This document shows, one piece after another, positions 26,401-35,215 of a stretch of DNA of 64,000 nucleotides (its first letter is position 1; each line of letters opens with the position of its first letter). The notes below the pieces were generated by a model. It did not search any database. It had not been told where the DNA came from and saw nothing but the letters and a program-made list of their open reading frames with translations. The position numbers were made by a program, and so were the translations under genes. This DNA comes from CALKYB01 sp964510575 (GTDB lineage: Bacteria; Bdellovibrionota_C; UBA2361; SZUA-149; CALKYB01), in NCBI GenBank assembly GCA_964510575.1, contig CAZECN010000005.1, positions 41,747 to 105,746 of the forward strand, read 5' to 3'.

Positions 26401-27152
26401 CGACCAAGGTCTTCAATGATGCTCAGGCGATGTTGGCTGAGATTATAAAAGAGAAGAAGATAAAACTACGGGGTGTGGTAGGTTTATTCCCGGCTCGAAA
26501 GAAGGGGGCCGATGATATTGAGGTGTTGTCTACTTCTGGAAAAGATTCTTTGGCAGTCCTCCATACCTTGAGACAGCAAGCTGAAAAAAGAGAAGATCAG
26601 TCTTCCTGGGCGTTGGCTGATTTCATATCTCCTCAAGATGATTTTGTTGGAATGTTCGCAGTTAATGCAGGCGATGGTGTTGATCAGCTTGCTAAGCAGT
26701 ATGAAGAGGATTTGGACGACTATTCTAGCATTATGCTTAAAGCAGTTGCAGATCGCTTAGCCGAAGGCTTTGCGGAATATCTTCACTGGAGAGTTAGGAA
26801 GGATTACTGGGGTTACGCTCCTGATGAGAATCTTTCAGAGAAAGAAATTGTCAGAGAAAAATACCAAGGTATAAGACCTGCTGCTGGATACCCAGCTTGT
26901 CCCGATCACACTGAAAAGCAGACTATTTGGGATTGCTTGCAGGTAGAGTCTAATATTGGTCTTAAGTTAACTGAGAGCTTTGCGATGAGCCCAGGGTCTT
27001 CAGTTTCTGGACTTTACTTTTCTCACCCTAAGTCTCGCTACTTCGGGCTAGGTAAAATTTCTAAAGATCAAGTTCTAGACTATGCTCAAAGAAAGGGCTG
27101 GAGTGTGGACCAGACAGAAAAATGGTTAGGCCCGAACTTAAACTATCAGTAA
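23466..27152 (+). CDS. metH: Cobalamin-dependent methionine synthase
   Basis: MetH methylates homocysteine using methyltetrahydrofolate with cobalamin as methyl carrier. The 1228-residue protein has all four modules. The homocysteine domain carries the zinc cysteines in GFNCALG (about C250) and GGCCGTT (C313, C314). The folate domain starts at about 350 with NIGERTNVSGSRKF. The B12 domain has DVHDIGKNIVG with the axial His at about 763. The C-terminal activation domain has RPAAGYPACPDHTEK, the SAM-binding region. Length agrees with the E. coli enzyme (1227). No B12 riboswitch fits in the 40-bp upstream gap. AhcY at 61 kb completes the methyl cycle. Confidence 0.98.
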   Translation: MSKRDSLTLVKQLLQEKILVLDGAMGTMIQGYSLGEKDFRGERFQSWEGDLQGNNDLLSLTQPQIIEEIHRKYLAAGADVIFTNTFNSTSVSQADYGMESLVTELNLASAKLAVAAAKDFTSQSPDKPRFVAGSLGPTSKTTSMSPDVNDPGFRAISFDQLVDSYFEQASALVEGGVDIVLIETVFDTLNAKAAHIAVLKCFREKGVELPVMVSGTITDASGRTLSGQTPEAFWRSVSHFHNMVSVGFNCALGAEQLRPFLKELSDVATVPVAAYPNAGLPNEFGEYDETPTTFAKYIEDFVESGFLNVVGGCCGTTPDHIQAVTDLVDGRKPREIPSQPPGLYLSGLEPLSITSETNFVNIGERTNVSGSRKFARLIREENYDEAVSIAASQVEGGAQIIDINLDEGMLDGEQAMNRFVNLLAAEPEIARVPFMIDSSKWSVIEAGLKCLQGKGIVNSISLKEGEEEFKKLAQLILDYGAAVVVMAFDEKGQADNTERRKEICSRAWKILTEEVGFNPEDIIFDPNILTVATGMEEHNDYAKSFIESCRWIKDNLLGAKVSGGVSNISFSFRGNNLVREAMHSAFLFEAIKAGLDMGIVNAGQLAIYEDIEPELKLLVEDVLLNRHPEATEKLIGYAETVKGKGKSSTSKADLSWREKPVEERLAHALVKGMAEYVDEDTEEARQKYGSALKVIEGPLMDGMNIVGDLFGSGKMFLPQVVKSARVMKKSVAWLTPYMEEEKKNREGSSSTGKVLLATVKGDVHDIGKNIVGVVLACNNYEVVDLGVMVSFNEIKEKAIEHDVDIIGLSGLITPSLDEMIKNADEMERLEMKVPLLIGGATTSRKHTAVKIAPRYSGPVIHVSDASRSVPVVSSLISPEERVKLIEETREKYKLIEEEFHNRAPSVAYWDLGKARGNSPELPWQDYQPPVPKKVGVTVVDDCSIEEVVPFIDWTPFFQTWELKGAYPDILSSQRYGKEATKVFNDAQAMLAEIIKEKKIKLRGVVGLFPARKKGADDIEVLSTSGKDSLAVLHTLRQQAEKREDQSSWALADFISPQDDFVGMFAVNAGDGVDQLAKQYEEDLDDYSSIMLKAVADRLAEGFAEYLHWRVRKDYWGYAPDENLSEKEIVREKYQGIRPAAGYPACPDHTEKQTIWDCLQVESNIGLKLTESFAMSPGSSVSGLYFSHPKSRYFGLGKISKDQVLDYAQRKGWSVDQTEKWLGPNLNYQ

Positions 27153-27249
27153 TTTACTGCGCCTATTTTCCTTTTAGATTGGTTTTTATGGCTAATAGTC
27201 AGGTTTATCACTCATATTTGCGCAGATTTTTCTGCTTACTTTAAATTCC

Positions 27250-27304
27250 TTGAAGTAACTGCCGTCTATACGTATACTTAAACCGTCGAGGATGCGGCGG
27301 TTTA
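27250..27304 (+). promoter_or_regulatory. Promoter and leader hairpin for the SPL-like gene
   Basis: TTGAAG (27250-27255) and TATACT (27273-27278) are 17 bp apart; the -10 overlaps the palindrome TATACGTATA (27267-27276), a possible operator. TAAACCG (27279-27285) pairs with CGGTTTA (27298-27304), and T7 follows at 27314-27320 just before the strong ribosome binding site AGGAGGG. Confidence 0.45.
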
Positions 27305-27334
27305 GTTATAGCGTTTTTTTAGGAGGGCCATTTA

Positions 27335-28372
27335 ATGGACAAGCAGAGAAACAAGAAGCCAGCAGTTCTAATATCTAGGCAAGATGTTGAGCAAAGCGAA
27401 AAAAGTGCTCCGGCTTTGCCTTCAGGAAAACTAGTCCGAAGAACCATGCTTCGGGCAGGACGAAAAGACCTAGCTAATATTAAATTCGATACTTCGTCAC
27501 CCCTAGTTAGACAGAGTTGGCATAGTGATTCAAAACATGTGCTTTGCCTTAATGCCTACCCAAATGGCATTACCGTCTCGCAGCACGAATGTTCCGAGGA
27601 TTCCAAGTTTATTCTTGAAAGTTTTCAGCTGAGACTCCGGGATACGAGAGAGTTTAGACTTCCTAAAGGAAAGTATTATCTTTACCGAGATGCTGTGAGG
27701 ACAGCCCTCGAAAAACATCTCTCAGCTCTTCATAAATCTGGTGTGCTTGCCAGGACGACGATTTATTTTGGAACAGTGACTGATCCTTTTCTATCTTTTC
27801 GCAAAAAATTCGATGTGACAATGGCTTGCCTGGAAGTTATCGAAAAGTTTAAGCCAGGGCGATTAGTAATACAGACCCGGTCACCGATGGTTATTTCTGC
27901 TCTGCCGGCTCTGAAGGAACTTGCTGAACGCTCGGTAGTTTCAATTCCAGTGGAAACAATTTTGGAAGACTCTGTGTCTAGCTATACCCCAGGCCTTCCA
28001 GCTATTTCGGAACGGTTTGTTGCTGCAAGTGGACTTCGGCGACAAGGAGTTACTGTGAACTTACAAGTTGCACCAGCTCTTCCTTATGGTGATTTTTACA
28101 AAGATGCTTGGAAGTTTGCAGAGCTGCTGGAATCTTACGGTGATTACATAACCTTTGGAAGCTTGGCCCTTGGTCGCAAAGAGGAAGAGCGACAATTGAA
28201 GCAATTTGCGATTTGTCAAAAACTAGCAGCCGATAAAAGGTACCATTTCTTGAGACCTTATAGTTACCGGAATATCTTTAAGGCTTTGCAGGAAATTGCC
28301 CCTGAGAAGTTAGAGTTGCCGGTTAGAGAGGATGGAAGTAAGTCTAAGCAACTAAACCTCTTCGCAGCCTAG
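27335..28372 (+). CDS. Radical-SAM/SPL-like protein lacking the iron-sulfur cysteine motif
   Basis: Residues about 140-260 follow the pattern of the spore-photoproduct-lyase-like radical SAM family: IYFGTVTDPFLSFRKKFDVTMACLEVI, then RLVIQTRSP, VVSIPVETILED, PGLPAISERFVAASGLRRQGVTVNLQVAPALPYGD. In active members a CxxxCxxC cluster-binding motif lies about 50-90 residues before the TDP block. Here that region (residues about 65-100) has only two cysteines, far apart, with no CxxxCxxC anywhere. It is therefore probably not a radical SAM enzyme in the usual sense. The ribosome binding site AGGAGGG is the strongest in the window, which argues that the gene is expressed. Length is 345 residues and the frame is intact. 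Confidence 0.65.
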   Translation: MDKQRNKKPAVLISRQDVEQSEKSAPALPSGKLVRRTMLRAGRKDLANIKFDTSSPLVRQSWHSDSKHVLCLNAYPNGITVSQHECSEDSKFILESFQLRLRDTREFRLPKGKYYLYRDAVRTALEKHLSALHKSGVLARTTIYFGTVTDPFLSFRKKFDVTMACLEVIEKFKPGRLVIQTRSPMVISALPALKELAERSVVSIPVETILEDSVSSYTPGLPAISERFVAASGLRRQGVTVNLQVAPALPYGDFYKDAWKFAELLESYGDYITFGSLALGRKEEERQLKQFAICQKLAADKRYHFLRPYSYRNIFKALQEIAPEKLELPVREDGSKSKQLNLFAA

Positions 28373-28430
28373 TCTATACAAAGAGAGATTTCACTAACAC
28401 GCGAATCTTATGAGGGTTAGCTTCTTAATT

Positions 28431-31400
28431 CTAGTTACAGGATTGAGTAAAGCCGCAACCCAAGTAGTATTTGAGGAGTCCAGTACCTTGCTGAGAAATA
28501 TAGAGCCGGCCATCCTTTGACACATCAAGCCCAGTAGGTGATGAAACGGAGTTTCTAAAATTTTCCGGAGTTACTTTAATAAAAGAGGTGTCATTCTTGG
28601 GATCTTCCATCATATATAGCTCTGCAGCTCTCGAGCTTTGAGCATCTGGTTGCTCAACTAGCCATAGATTTCCATTTAGTCCAAACCGAATCGGTCCAGG
28701 CCGTAGAATCCTTTCGTTACCTGAGTGCTGTGTAAGATCAGTTATACCAGCGCTTCCGGGTTCTCCATAGATTCTAGTTTTTGCTGATGTTAGCCTGTAT
28801 ACTTTAAACCTTGTTCCTATTGGTGATGAGTTACGGCCTTGGATAGATAGGTATACTATAGAAGCATTCTTATCGTCTGCTGTTAAGTAGCCAGTCTTAT
28901 AAAAATCATTATTGTTGAATTCCATGCTGGGCCAAATATTTTCCCAGTTTTGCCCACCATCGTTAGAACGATAGAAACCACTTGATAAGTCCAATAGGTA
29001 AACGGTTCCAGAGTTACGAGAATTGGGCCAAATCATATTCGTTCGGTCAGTTGCTCCAATTGAAACTCCATTGGCTTTTCTCCACCTATTGTTATGATAC
29101 CTAAATACACCTTCTCCTTCTACTGCCGCCAAAATGGTTTGAGAAGTTGAAGAGCTACCGTCGTGGTGACCATAAGCCACAGCTCTAACTCTGCCATCTG
29201 TTGAATTGGTAGCCGCACTCAGGTTTAAGTTTTTCCACCCAGAGCCGAGGTTAGAGCCAACTTGAGCAGAGGGTTTGGTAAATACTTCACCACCTCGATT
29301 GAGATCTCTGTCTCCAACACCTACTATTAGTTCGTTGGCGACAGTATCGAAAAGGACTTGATATGCCCTAGATTCTGAACCGTCTGGTTTATCTCGGACG
29401 ATATCTTCGTTTTCAAACCTACTTCTAGTATGAAGAACCACATAGTCTGTATTGGCTAAAACGACTTGGCTAGGGTTATTTGGATTGACTGCTACTCCGT
29501 TGTTTGCCGTGGCTTGCATGTTATAGACAGCCGGAATCCATTCTGAGCCACCGTTTTCGGACTTCCAAATTCCACCTCTTCCAGATAAATAAATTATGTC
29601 ATCCGTTACAAACTCTTCGAAACGACCGAGGGCAATATCTATAGAGCTGACAACATTATTGGATCGACCTAGACCTGCTTCTGGGAAGGCGTCAGTTCGG
29701 TACCACCAATCGTATGATTGCCCATAAATTTGATCATTGACGTTACTATTGGCATCAACCAAAGGAGTCCAGCTATTTCCACCATTGACTGTTCTCCAAA
29801 CGCTAGAGTAGTTGCTGTTTGCTAAGCGTCCACCAAAGTTAGATACGGCAGCGTAAACTATGTCTTGATTTCCTTTTACGTATCCGGTTACCGCAGACCA
29901 CTGTCTATTTGAGTTTCCTCTTGATAATCCTTCTGACTTGATAGCCCAAGAGCTACCGTTAAACTTGACGATTCCTTTATCGCCAATTGCCGCATAGACA
30001 TTGCCGTTACTTAAGACAGTTAGTCCCTCAGGTCTAAGAGTGGAGTAAGAAAGAGAGGATCTTGGAGAGAACGCGTTACTGTAGTCAATTTTATAGATTC
30101 CATTTAAGGAGCTGTTCGCAAATTGAATTGCAGCAAAGACGGTTTTTGGTAAGGAAGGATGATGTGCTACGGACCGGACAAACCCAGCTGTATTTACAGC
30201 TGATGCTTCCCTGTTCCCTCCTTGGGTAAATATCCGAACTCCATTCTTGTACGTGCCTGCGATGATAATATCGTCGGTGTGAACCCGGGAATTGGAACCG
30301 GGATCTACAACTATCAGATCACCATTTGAGCGAGGATGGCCACTGGGGACAGGATCGCCACTTGCTGAATGATTCCCAGCAAATTGGGCTTTGACTCCTT
30401 CTCCTGTTATTTCCCAAGTCTCACCTCCATTTAGTGATCTATAAAGACCACCAGAGCCACCTTTATCGCCTGTGCCAGCGTATAGAATTTGTTGATTGTC
30501 TGGAGTGATGGCCAGAGATGCTACTTTTGGACTTCGCAGACCCTGATTTCGGTTTTCATAGCGAAAGCCCCCATCGGTAGATTTGAAGATTCCTGATACA
30601 TCAGCAGAAGAATATACAGTAAGTCCATCATCTGAAATTGTGACGTCACTTTGAAATCCCGCGCCATTGGTATTGTTCTCAACCATGACCATTGAGAAAG
30701 GGTCGCCTCCTCCAGAGGAAGAGCCACTACTGGAGCCGGAACTACTTGAAGAAGTTGAGCTACTAGAGGTTTGGTTAGTGCCTGAGGATGAAGAACTACC
30801 ATTAGGACCTGAACTGCTTGAAGAAGATGAACTGATACCGTTCCCTGGACCAGATGAAGAAGAACTAGGACTGGGGATAGGCGTAATGTCTCCATCAAAC
30901 CCTCTAGAGCTTCTTTTCATTGATCCGGGAATTAAGAATATATTTCCGATGCGGCCTTGAGAGTCGGGAATAGTACGAAGAACGGAAGCACCTAACCTAG
31001 CGCTAGCAGTACCTTCAATTTTAATACTTCCTATTGTATCAGGTCCGAAGGTGAACCCAGCATTTATGTCTCTGCTCGATGAACTCAGTAACTTGAGTTG
31101 CTCTGAGCCTATCATTTCACCAGCAGTGTTGAAGGATTTAAAACGTACATTCGCAGCTCCTTCAGGGCCGTTCTCTAGTTTTAACCAGTTTAAGGAACCG
31201 AGAAAGGTGTTCACCGGTAATGAAAAATAAATTGTATCACCATCAGCTATTTCGTTGGTGGGCAGGGTTTGTAGGCCGTAGGCCCACGCAACTGAATTTT
31301 TATTGTGAGAACCTATTTGAACCGTTTGAGCTATGATTGAGTCAGAACTATTCGAGCATCTCAGATCTATATTTGAAATAGCGCCATTTTTTTCAGAGTC

Positions 31401-32384
31401 AATTATCGAATCTAGTTGCAAACGGTATTTTTCATTTTCTGCCAGCGAGATTGATAACTCTTCAATTAGTTCTCCACTTTGGTTTAGGATTTCTGCCTGA
31501 ATAGAAGATGGTCTGTTCTTTAAATTGGCTATTTCTAACCAAGAACTTCCAAAGCTACTACCCATTGTAGATGCTTGAAGACTCAGGGTCGGACAATCAG
31601 TCTTTTTTGCAAACGATGGCAAAGCGAAGCTGAGACTATTGCTTGTAGTATCTTTTCCGAATTGAACTAGGAAAGCTTGGTAAGCTTGGTTGTTGTCGTT
31701 TGGCGAGATTAGGTAACTGCCGGGAGAGTTAGGGGTCCTCAAGGATGCTGAAACATCAATTCGGCCTTTAGGCGGTATTGAATCAATTGTGATGGTGTCA
31801 AAAAGAGATCCAGTTTCATCGAAAAATTTGACGCTAGCCCCAAATGGTTTGGCGGAGGGGTTTACTACGGTGAGCCAGCTATTCGAGATTTCACTGTTAC
31901 TTCTTCCTTCAACGGCTGAAATTAATCCTCCTCTTTGACCTTGGTTGCCAGAGGAAACAGGAATGGCGTAGATAAAGTCACTTCTTTTTCCGGATTGATC
32001 GCTAGTAGGTCTGTAAATAACAGTTCTGCAGTTTAAGGATGCTACCTGTTCAGATTGAAGATTAAAGCTTCCATATGTGTCATTGATTGAAAAAGCTTGA
32101 TTGACGATTCGATGAACACTTCCATGTCCTGGAATTTGGAAAGAATCGGTTGTCAGCTTTTCACCTTGGTCGGAATTATAGCTAATTCTAACGTTTTGAG
32201 TAGTGGATGAGCTATTTTCGCATTCTATGATATTTGTTTGATTTACGAACCCGTTGTAGACGCCAATGATATTCTCTTGTTCTGCCAAGGTAATTGAGGC
32301 AGGGGCCACTAAAGCCAAGCTTAGACCGATTGAAGCGATATGGCCTCTAAAGGATCTGTTTTTTTGATTAATTTTTGTCGACAT
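28431..32384 (-). CDS. Large secreted modular protein: beta-domain repeats, Ser-rich linker, BNR-type propeller
   Basis: The 1317-residue product has a signal peptide (about 1-34, cleaved after LAE/TLA). Residues about 35-500 hold four related segments of about 110-130 residues, each with a SWL-V-N type opening and a 'FDETGSLFD'-like core, probably beta sandwiches. A Ser/Gly/Pro-rich linker (about 500-560) follows. Residues about 560-1310 contain many BNR/Asp-box-like units (FKSTDGG, YRSLNGGETW, WRTVNGGNSW, WKSENGGSEW, YRSNDGGQNW), as in sialidase, Vps10 and Ycf48-type propellers. Two C-terminal cysteines are present. It is likely on the cell surface or secreted. It stands alone, divergent from the LPS cluster. 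Confidence 0.75.
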   Translation of the reverse strand: MSTKINQKNRSFRGHIASIGLSLALVAPASITLAEQENIIGVYNGFVNQTNIIECENSSSTTQNVRISYNSDQGEKLTTDSFQIPGHGSVHRIVNQAFSINDTYGSFNLQSEQVASLNCRTVIYRPTSDQSGKRSDFIYAIPVSSGNQGQRGGLISAVEGRSNSEISNSWLTVVNPSAKPFGASVKFFDETGSLFDTITIDSIPPKGRIDVSASLRTPNSPGSYLISPNDNNQAYQAFLVQFGKDTTSNSLSFALPSFAKKTDCPTLSLQASTMGSSFGSSWLEIANLKNRPSSIQAEILNQSGELIEELSISLAENEKYRLQLDSIIDSEKNGAISNIDLRCSNSSDSIIAQTVQIGSHNKNSVAWAYGLQTLPTNEIADGDTIYFSLPVNTFLGSLNWLKLENGPEGAANVRFKSFNTAGEMIGSEQLKLLSSSSRDINAGFTFGPDTIGSIKIEGTASARLGASVLRTIPDSQGRIGNIFLIPGSMKRSSRGFDGDITPIPSPSSSSSGPGNGISSSSSSSSGPNGSSSSSGTNQTSSSSTSSSSSGSSSGSSSGGGDPFSMVMVENNTNGAGFQSDVTISDDGLTVYSSADVSGIFKSTDGGFRYENRNQGLRSPKVASLAITPDNQQILYAGTGDKGGSGGLYRSLNGGETWEITGEGVKAQFAGNHSASGDPVPSGHPRSNGDLIVVDPGSNSRVHTDDIIIAGTYKNGVRIFTQGGNREASAVNTAGFVRSVAHHPSLPKTVFAAIQFANSSLNGIYKIDYSNAFSPRSSLSYSTLRPEGLTVLSNGNVYAAIGDKGIVKFNGSSWAIKSEGLSRGNSNRQWSAVTGYVKGNQDIVYAAVSNFGGRLANSNYSSVWRTVNGGNSWTPLVDANSNVNDQIYGQSYDWWYRTDAFPEAGLGRSNNVVSSIDIALGRFEEFVTDDIIYLSGRGGIWKSENGGSEWIPAVYNMQATANNGVAVNPNNPSQVVLANTDYVVLHTRSRFENEDIVRDKPDGSESRAYQVLFDTVANELIVGVGDRDLNRGGEVFTKPSAQVGSNLGSGWKNLNLSAATNSTDGRVRAVAYGHHDGSSSTSQTILAAVEGEGVFRYHNNRWRKANGVSIGATDRTNMIWPNSRNSGTVYLLDLSSGFYRSNDGGQNWENIWPSMEFNNNDFYKTGYLTADDKNASIVYLSIQGRNSSPIGTRFKVYRLTSAKTRIYGEPGSAGITDLTQHSGNERILRPGPIRFGLNGNLWLVEQPDAQSSRAAELYMMEDPKNDTSFIKVTPENFRNSVSSPTGLDVSKDGRLYISQQGTGLLKYYLGCGFTQSCN

Positions 32385-32633
32385 TGAAGATTTCCATGAT
32401 AGCTTTTTTGGATGAAATATTTGAGTTAGAATTCAGTTGATCCCATGGTGCCAATGAAAATGTTACACCCTTAGCTAACTACTCGGCATATTTGGATAAA
32501 AGCTTTAGTGTTTGGATGAGTTAAAAGTCATTAAAATCGATTTTGGAATGCTGAATCTATTTACTTGATTTGCACGTCTAGAGAGCCAAATTACTAGTAA
32601 GATAACACTTTTCCATGTTAACTTTTATCGCCT

Positions 32634-33191
32634 ATGGGAACTGTTTTTTTAGATCGAGATGGCACAATAAATATTGACACTGGCTATGTGAGTGACGCTA
32701 GTGCCTTGGAATTGATTGACGGAGCGGCACGAGCAATCGGTGACCTGAAAAGAGCGGGTTGGGAAATCGTTATAGTTAGCAACCAAAGTGGTATTGGCCG
32801 AGGTTTGATTCAGCTGGAACAATTGACCGAGGTCAATTGTAAGTTGGATCAGCTATTGCTTGAAGGTGATGCAGACGCTGTAATTGATTTTAGCTTCTTC
32901 TGTCCGCATGCTCCAAAGGAGCAATGTGCTTGTCGAAAGCCCTTCGCTGGAATGCTAGATCCTTATCTCGCTCAAGGAGATTTTTCGGCGGAAAACAGTT
33001 GGATAGTCGGAGACAAACTATCTGATATAGGTCTGGGGGCTTCTTTAGGTATTCCTGGAAAACAGCAAATTCTAGTAAAAACTGGTAAAGGAGCTGATGA
33101 AATTGCTGGGATTAGCTCTTTAGGTTACGAGCCAGTAGTAGTAGACTCTCTGCGGGAAGCGGGCGAGCTGATTTTGAGTTCCATTATATAG
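32634..33191 (+). CDS. gmhB: D-glycero-D-manno-heptose-1,7-bisphosphate 7-phosphatase
   Basis: GmhB removes the 7-phosphate of heptose bisphosphate in ADP-heptose synthesis for the LPS inner core. The 185-residue HAD protein has the nucleophile motif FLDRDGTIN (D7, D9), SNQSGIGRG, the structural zinc site CPHAPKEQCACRKP (about 88-101) and VGDKLSDIG. Length is normal. It opens the LPS cluster and is followed by the epimerase after 15 bp. Together with rfaE1 in the same cluster it supplies two of the ADP-heptose steps. Confidence 0.92.
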   Translation: MGTVFLDRDGTINIDTGYVSDASALELIDGAARAIGDLKRAGWEIVIVSNQSGIGRGLIQLEQLTEVNCKLDQLLLEGDADAVIDFSFFCPHAPKEQCACRKPFAGMLDPYLAQGDFSAENSWIVGDKLSDIGLGASLGIPGKQQILVKTGKGADEIAGISSLGYEPVVVDSLREAGELILSSII

Positions 33192-33206
33192 TTTGAAGGG
33201 GTGAAC

Positions 33207-34172
33207 ATGCGCTGTGTTGTGACAGGGGTTGCTGGATTTATTGGCTCTAGCCTGGCTGACAGGATTCTTCAAGATGGTGGAGAAGTCATCGGTATTGACT
33301 GTTTTATCGATTACTATCCCAGAGAGATGAAAGAAAGAAACTTGGAGAAAGCTAGATCTTTCGACAAGTTCACTTTTCATGAAGCTGACCTCAATAGCTT
33401 AGACTTGGCAGAGATCTGTGCTGGGGTGGACTATATTTTTCACCAAGCAGCTCAAGCTGGTGTTCGAGCTAGTTGGGGTGAGCAGTTCTCTATCTATACC
33501 GATAATAATATTCAAGCTTCTCAACGTCTTTTAGAAGCTTGTCGGAGTGAGCAAGTTAAAAGCTCTTTGAAAAAATTGGTTTACGCTTCTAGTTCCTCAG
33601 TATACGGAAATGCTCAAACTTTACCGACAACCGAAGACTTGCGTCCTCAACCCGTTAGCCCCTATGGAGTGAGTAAGTTAGCTGCAGAGCACCTGATGGG
33701 TCTTTATAGCCAAGAGTTTGGAGTGCCTACAGCTAGTTTAAGGTATTTTACTGTTTACGGACCTAGGCATCGACCGGACATGGCCTTTCACAGGTTTTTA
33801 AAAGCTGGTCTGACCGATACGTCGTTGACGTTGTTTGATGATGGAGAGCAATCTAGAGATTTTACGTTTATTGATGACGTGCTTCAGGCCAATCTCGATG
33901 CTGCAAAGTATGAAGGCAGTGAGTTAGTTTTCAATATTGGAGGGGGATCTAGAGTTTCCATGAATCAGGTTATTGAAAAAATGGAATCAATACTTGGAAA
34001 ATCTTTAAAAGTGGAGAGAGGACCTCGTCAAAAAGGAGATGTTAAACATACTGGAGCGGACACTTTTAGGGCTCGCGAAGGTTTTGGTTATTCTCCGAAA
34101 GTGTCCTTAGAAGAAGGTCTCAAGGCGGAAGCAGATTGGTTGGAGCAAGTGGTACTTAAGTCTGGCAGCTAG
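33207..34172 (+). CDS. NAD-dependent sugar epimerase (UDP-glucuronate/UDP-glucose 4-epimerase type)
   Basis: The product is an extended SDR enzyme: the NAD motif VTGVAGFIGSSLA lies at the N terminus, followed by VYASSSSVYG and the catalytic YGVSK pair. The IDYYPREMKERNLE stretch and PDMAFHRFLKAG resemble UDP-glucuronate 4-epimerases. It could also be a dTDP- or ADP-sugar epimerase; a role in ADP-heptose epimerisation (HldD) is possible from context but the sequence is not of HldD type. GTG 33201 is possible, but ATG 33207 has the better spaced ribosome binding site GAAGGGG and is chosen (321 residues). It is part of the gmhB transcript. Confidence 0.85.
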   Translation: MRCVVTGVAGFIGSSLADRILQDGGEVIGIDCFIDYYPREMKERNLEKARSFDKFTFHEADLNSLDLAEICAGVDYIFHQAAQAGVRASWGEQFSIYTDNNIQASQRLLEACRSEQVKSSLKKLVYASSSSVYGNAQTLPTTEDLRPQPVSPYGVSKLAAEHLMGLYSQEFGVPTASLRYFTVYGPRHRPDMAFHRFLKAGLTDTSLTLFDDGEQSRDFTFIDDVLQANLDAAKYEGSELVFNIGGGSRVSMNQVIEKMESILGKSLKVERGPRQKGDVKHTGADTFRAREGFGYSPKVSLEEGLKAEADWLEQVVLKSGS

Positions 34173-34177
34173 ATGAA

Positions 34178-35215
34178 ATGAAGAAAATTTTGGTCGTTCA
34201 GACCGGCTTTCTTGGAGATGTGATTCTTTCCAGTCCAGTTTATCGTAATCTGAAAGAAATTTTTCCTGGAAGTTCAACAACAGTTCTTACCACCCCTCTT
34301 GCTACCCAGTTGGTCGAGAAGGACCCTGATGTTGATAGAGTTCAAGCCTTTGATAAGAGAGGAGAAGATTCTGGTTTTTCTGGATTATTGCGCATGGCTA
34401 AAAAATTGCGTGTTCAGAAATTCGATATAGTTTTTTCTCTTCATAAGTCTTCGCGCACCTCCCTTTTGCTTAAACTTGCTGGTATTCCTTTGCGCTACGG
34501 CTTTTCAGAAGCAGCTCTTAGTTTTTTATATACTTCCACCTTTCCTAGAAAAGATCTGGAGCATGATGTTCTCCGTAATTTAGCAATATTCAGAAACGTT
34601 GGTATCGAACCCAAGGAACTGAAGCAAGAGATGCGAATTGGCTATTCTCCTGAATGGCTGCAGGAAGCTAAGGAGGTACTAGATCCGATTTCATCTAAGC
34701 CCCTAGTAGGTATTGCTCCCGGAAGTGTCTGGGAAACTAAGAAATGGTCGAGTGAAGGTTTTGCTAAAGTGGCCTCAGAACTGCAGAAGGAAGGTTTTTC
34801 TGTAGTATTAATTGGAGGGCCTGCGGACAAAGATTCTGCTAGTATCATAATGGATGAAAGTGAGGACTCGCCTCTTGATCTGGTTGGAAAAACATCTATT
34901 GGGGTTTCGGCAACAATTGTTTCTAAGCTTAAGCTACTGATTACAAACGATAGCGCGCCTCTGCATATGGCATCAGCTGGCAACGTTCCTGTTGTTGCCT
35001 TGTTTTGTGCTACAGTTCCTTCGTTCGGCTATGGTCCTTGGAAAGTTCCTCATCTTAACTTGGGGATTGATTCTTTGGAATGTCGGCCTTGCGGTAGGCA
35101 TGGAGGCAACAGCTGTCCAGTAGGAACCTTTGATTGCAGAAATTTGATTACTCCGGAAATGGTTATTGCAGCCAGTAAAAGAGTTATGGAAGAGGCTAGT
35201 GTCAGCGCAGCATAG
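34178..35215 (+). CDS. waaF: ADP-heptose:LPS heptosyltransferase II (GT9)
   Basis: The 345-residue protein shows the GT9 N-terminal pattern ILVVQTGFLGDVILSSPVYR and the donor-binding part VGIAPGSVWETKKW, LIGGPADK, TNDSAPLHMASAGNVPVVALF. WaaF adds the second L,D-heptose to the inner core on the cytoplasmic face. The TGFLGDVILSSP form is frequent in WaaF-like enzymes of delta-type and other proteobacteria. The gene starts five bases after the epimerase stop and its 3' end overlaps the kinase gene. Confidence 0.88.
   Translation: MKKILVVQTGFLGDVILSSPVYRNLKEIFPGSSTTVLTTPLATQLVEKDPDVDRVQAFDKRGEDSGFSGLLRMAKKLRVQKFDIVFSLHKSSRTSLLLKLAGIPLRYGFSEAALSFLYTSTFPRKDLEHDVLRNLAIFRNVGIEPKELKQEMRIGYSPEWLQEAKEVLDPISSKPLVGIAPGSVWETKKWSSEGFAKVASELQKEGFSVVLIGGPADKDSASIIMDESEDSPLDLVGKTSIGVSATIVSKLKLLITNDSAPLHMASAGNVPVVALFCATVPSFGYGPWKVPHLNLGIDSLECRPCGRHGGNSCPVGTFDCRNLITPEMVIAASKRVMEEASVSAA

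Noticed and set aside
30521..30898. Minus-strand frame of 125 residues within the large secreted protein
   Set aside because: It is a frame shadow over the Ser-rich linker; the main frame is intact and has a signal peptide and clear repeats.
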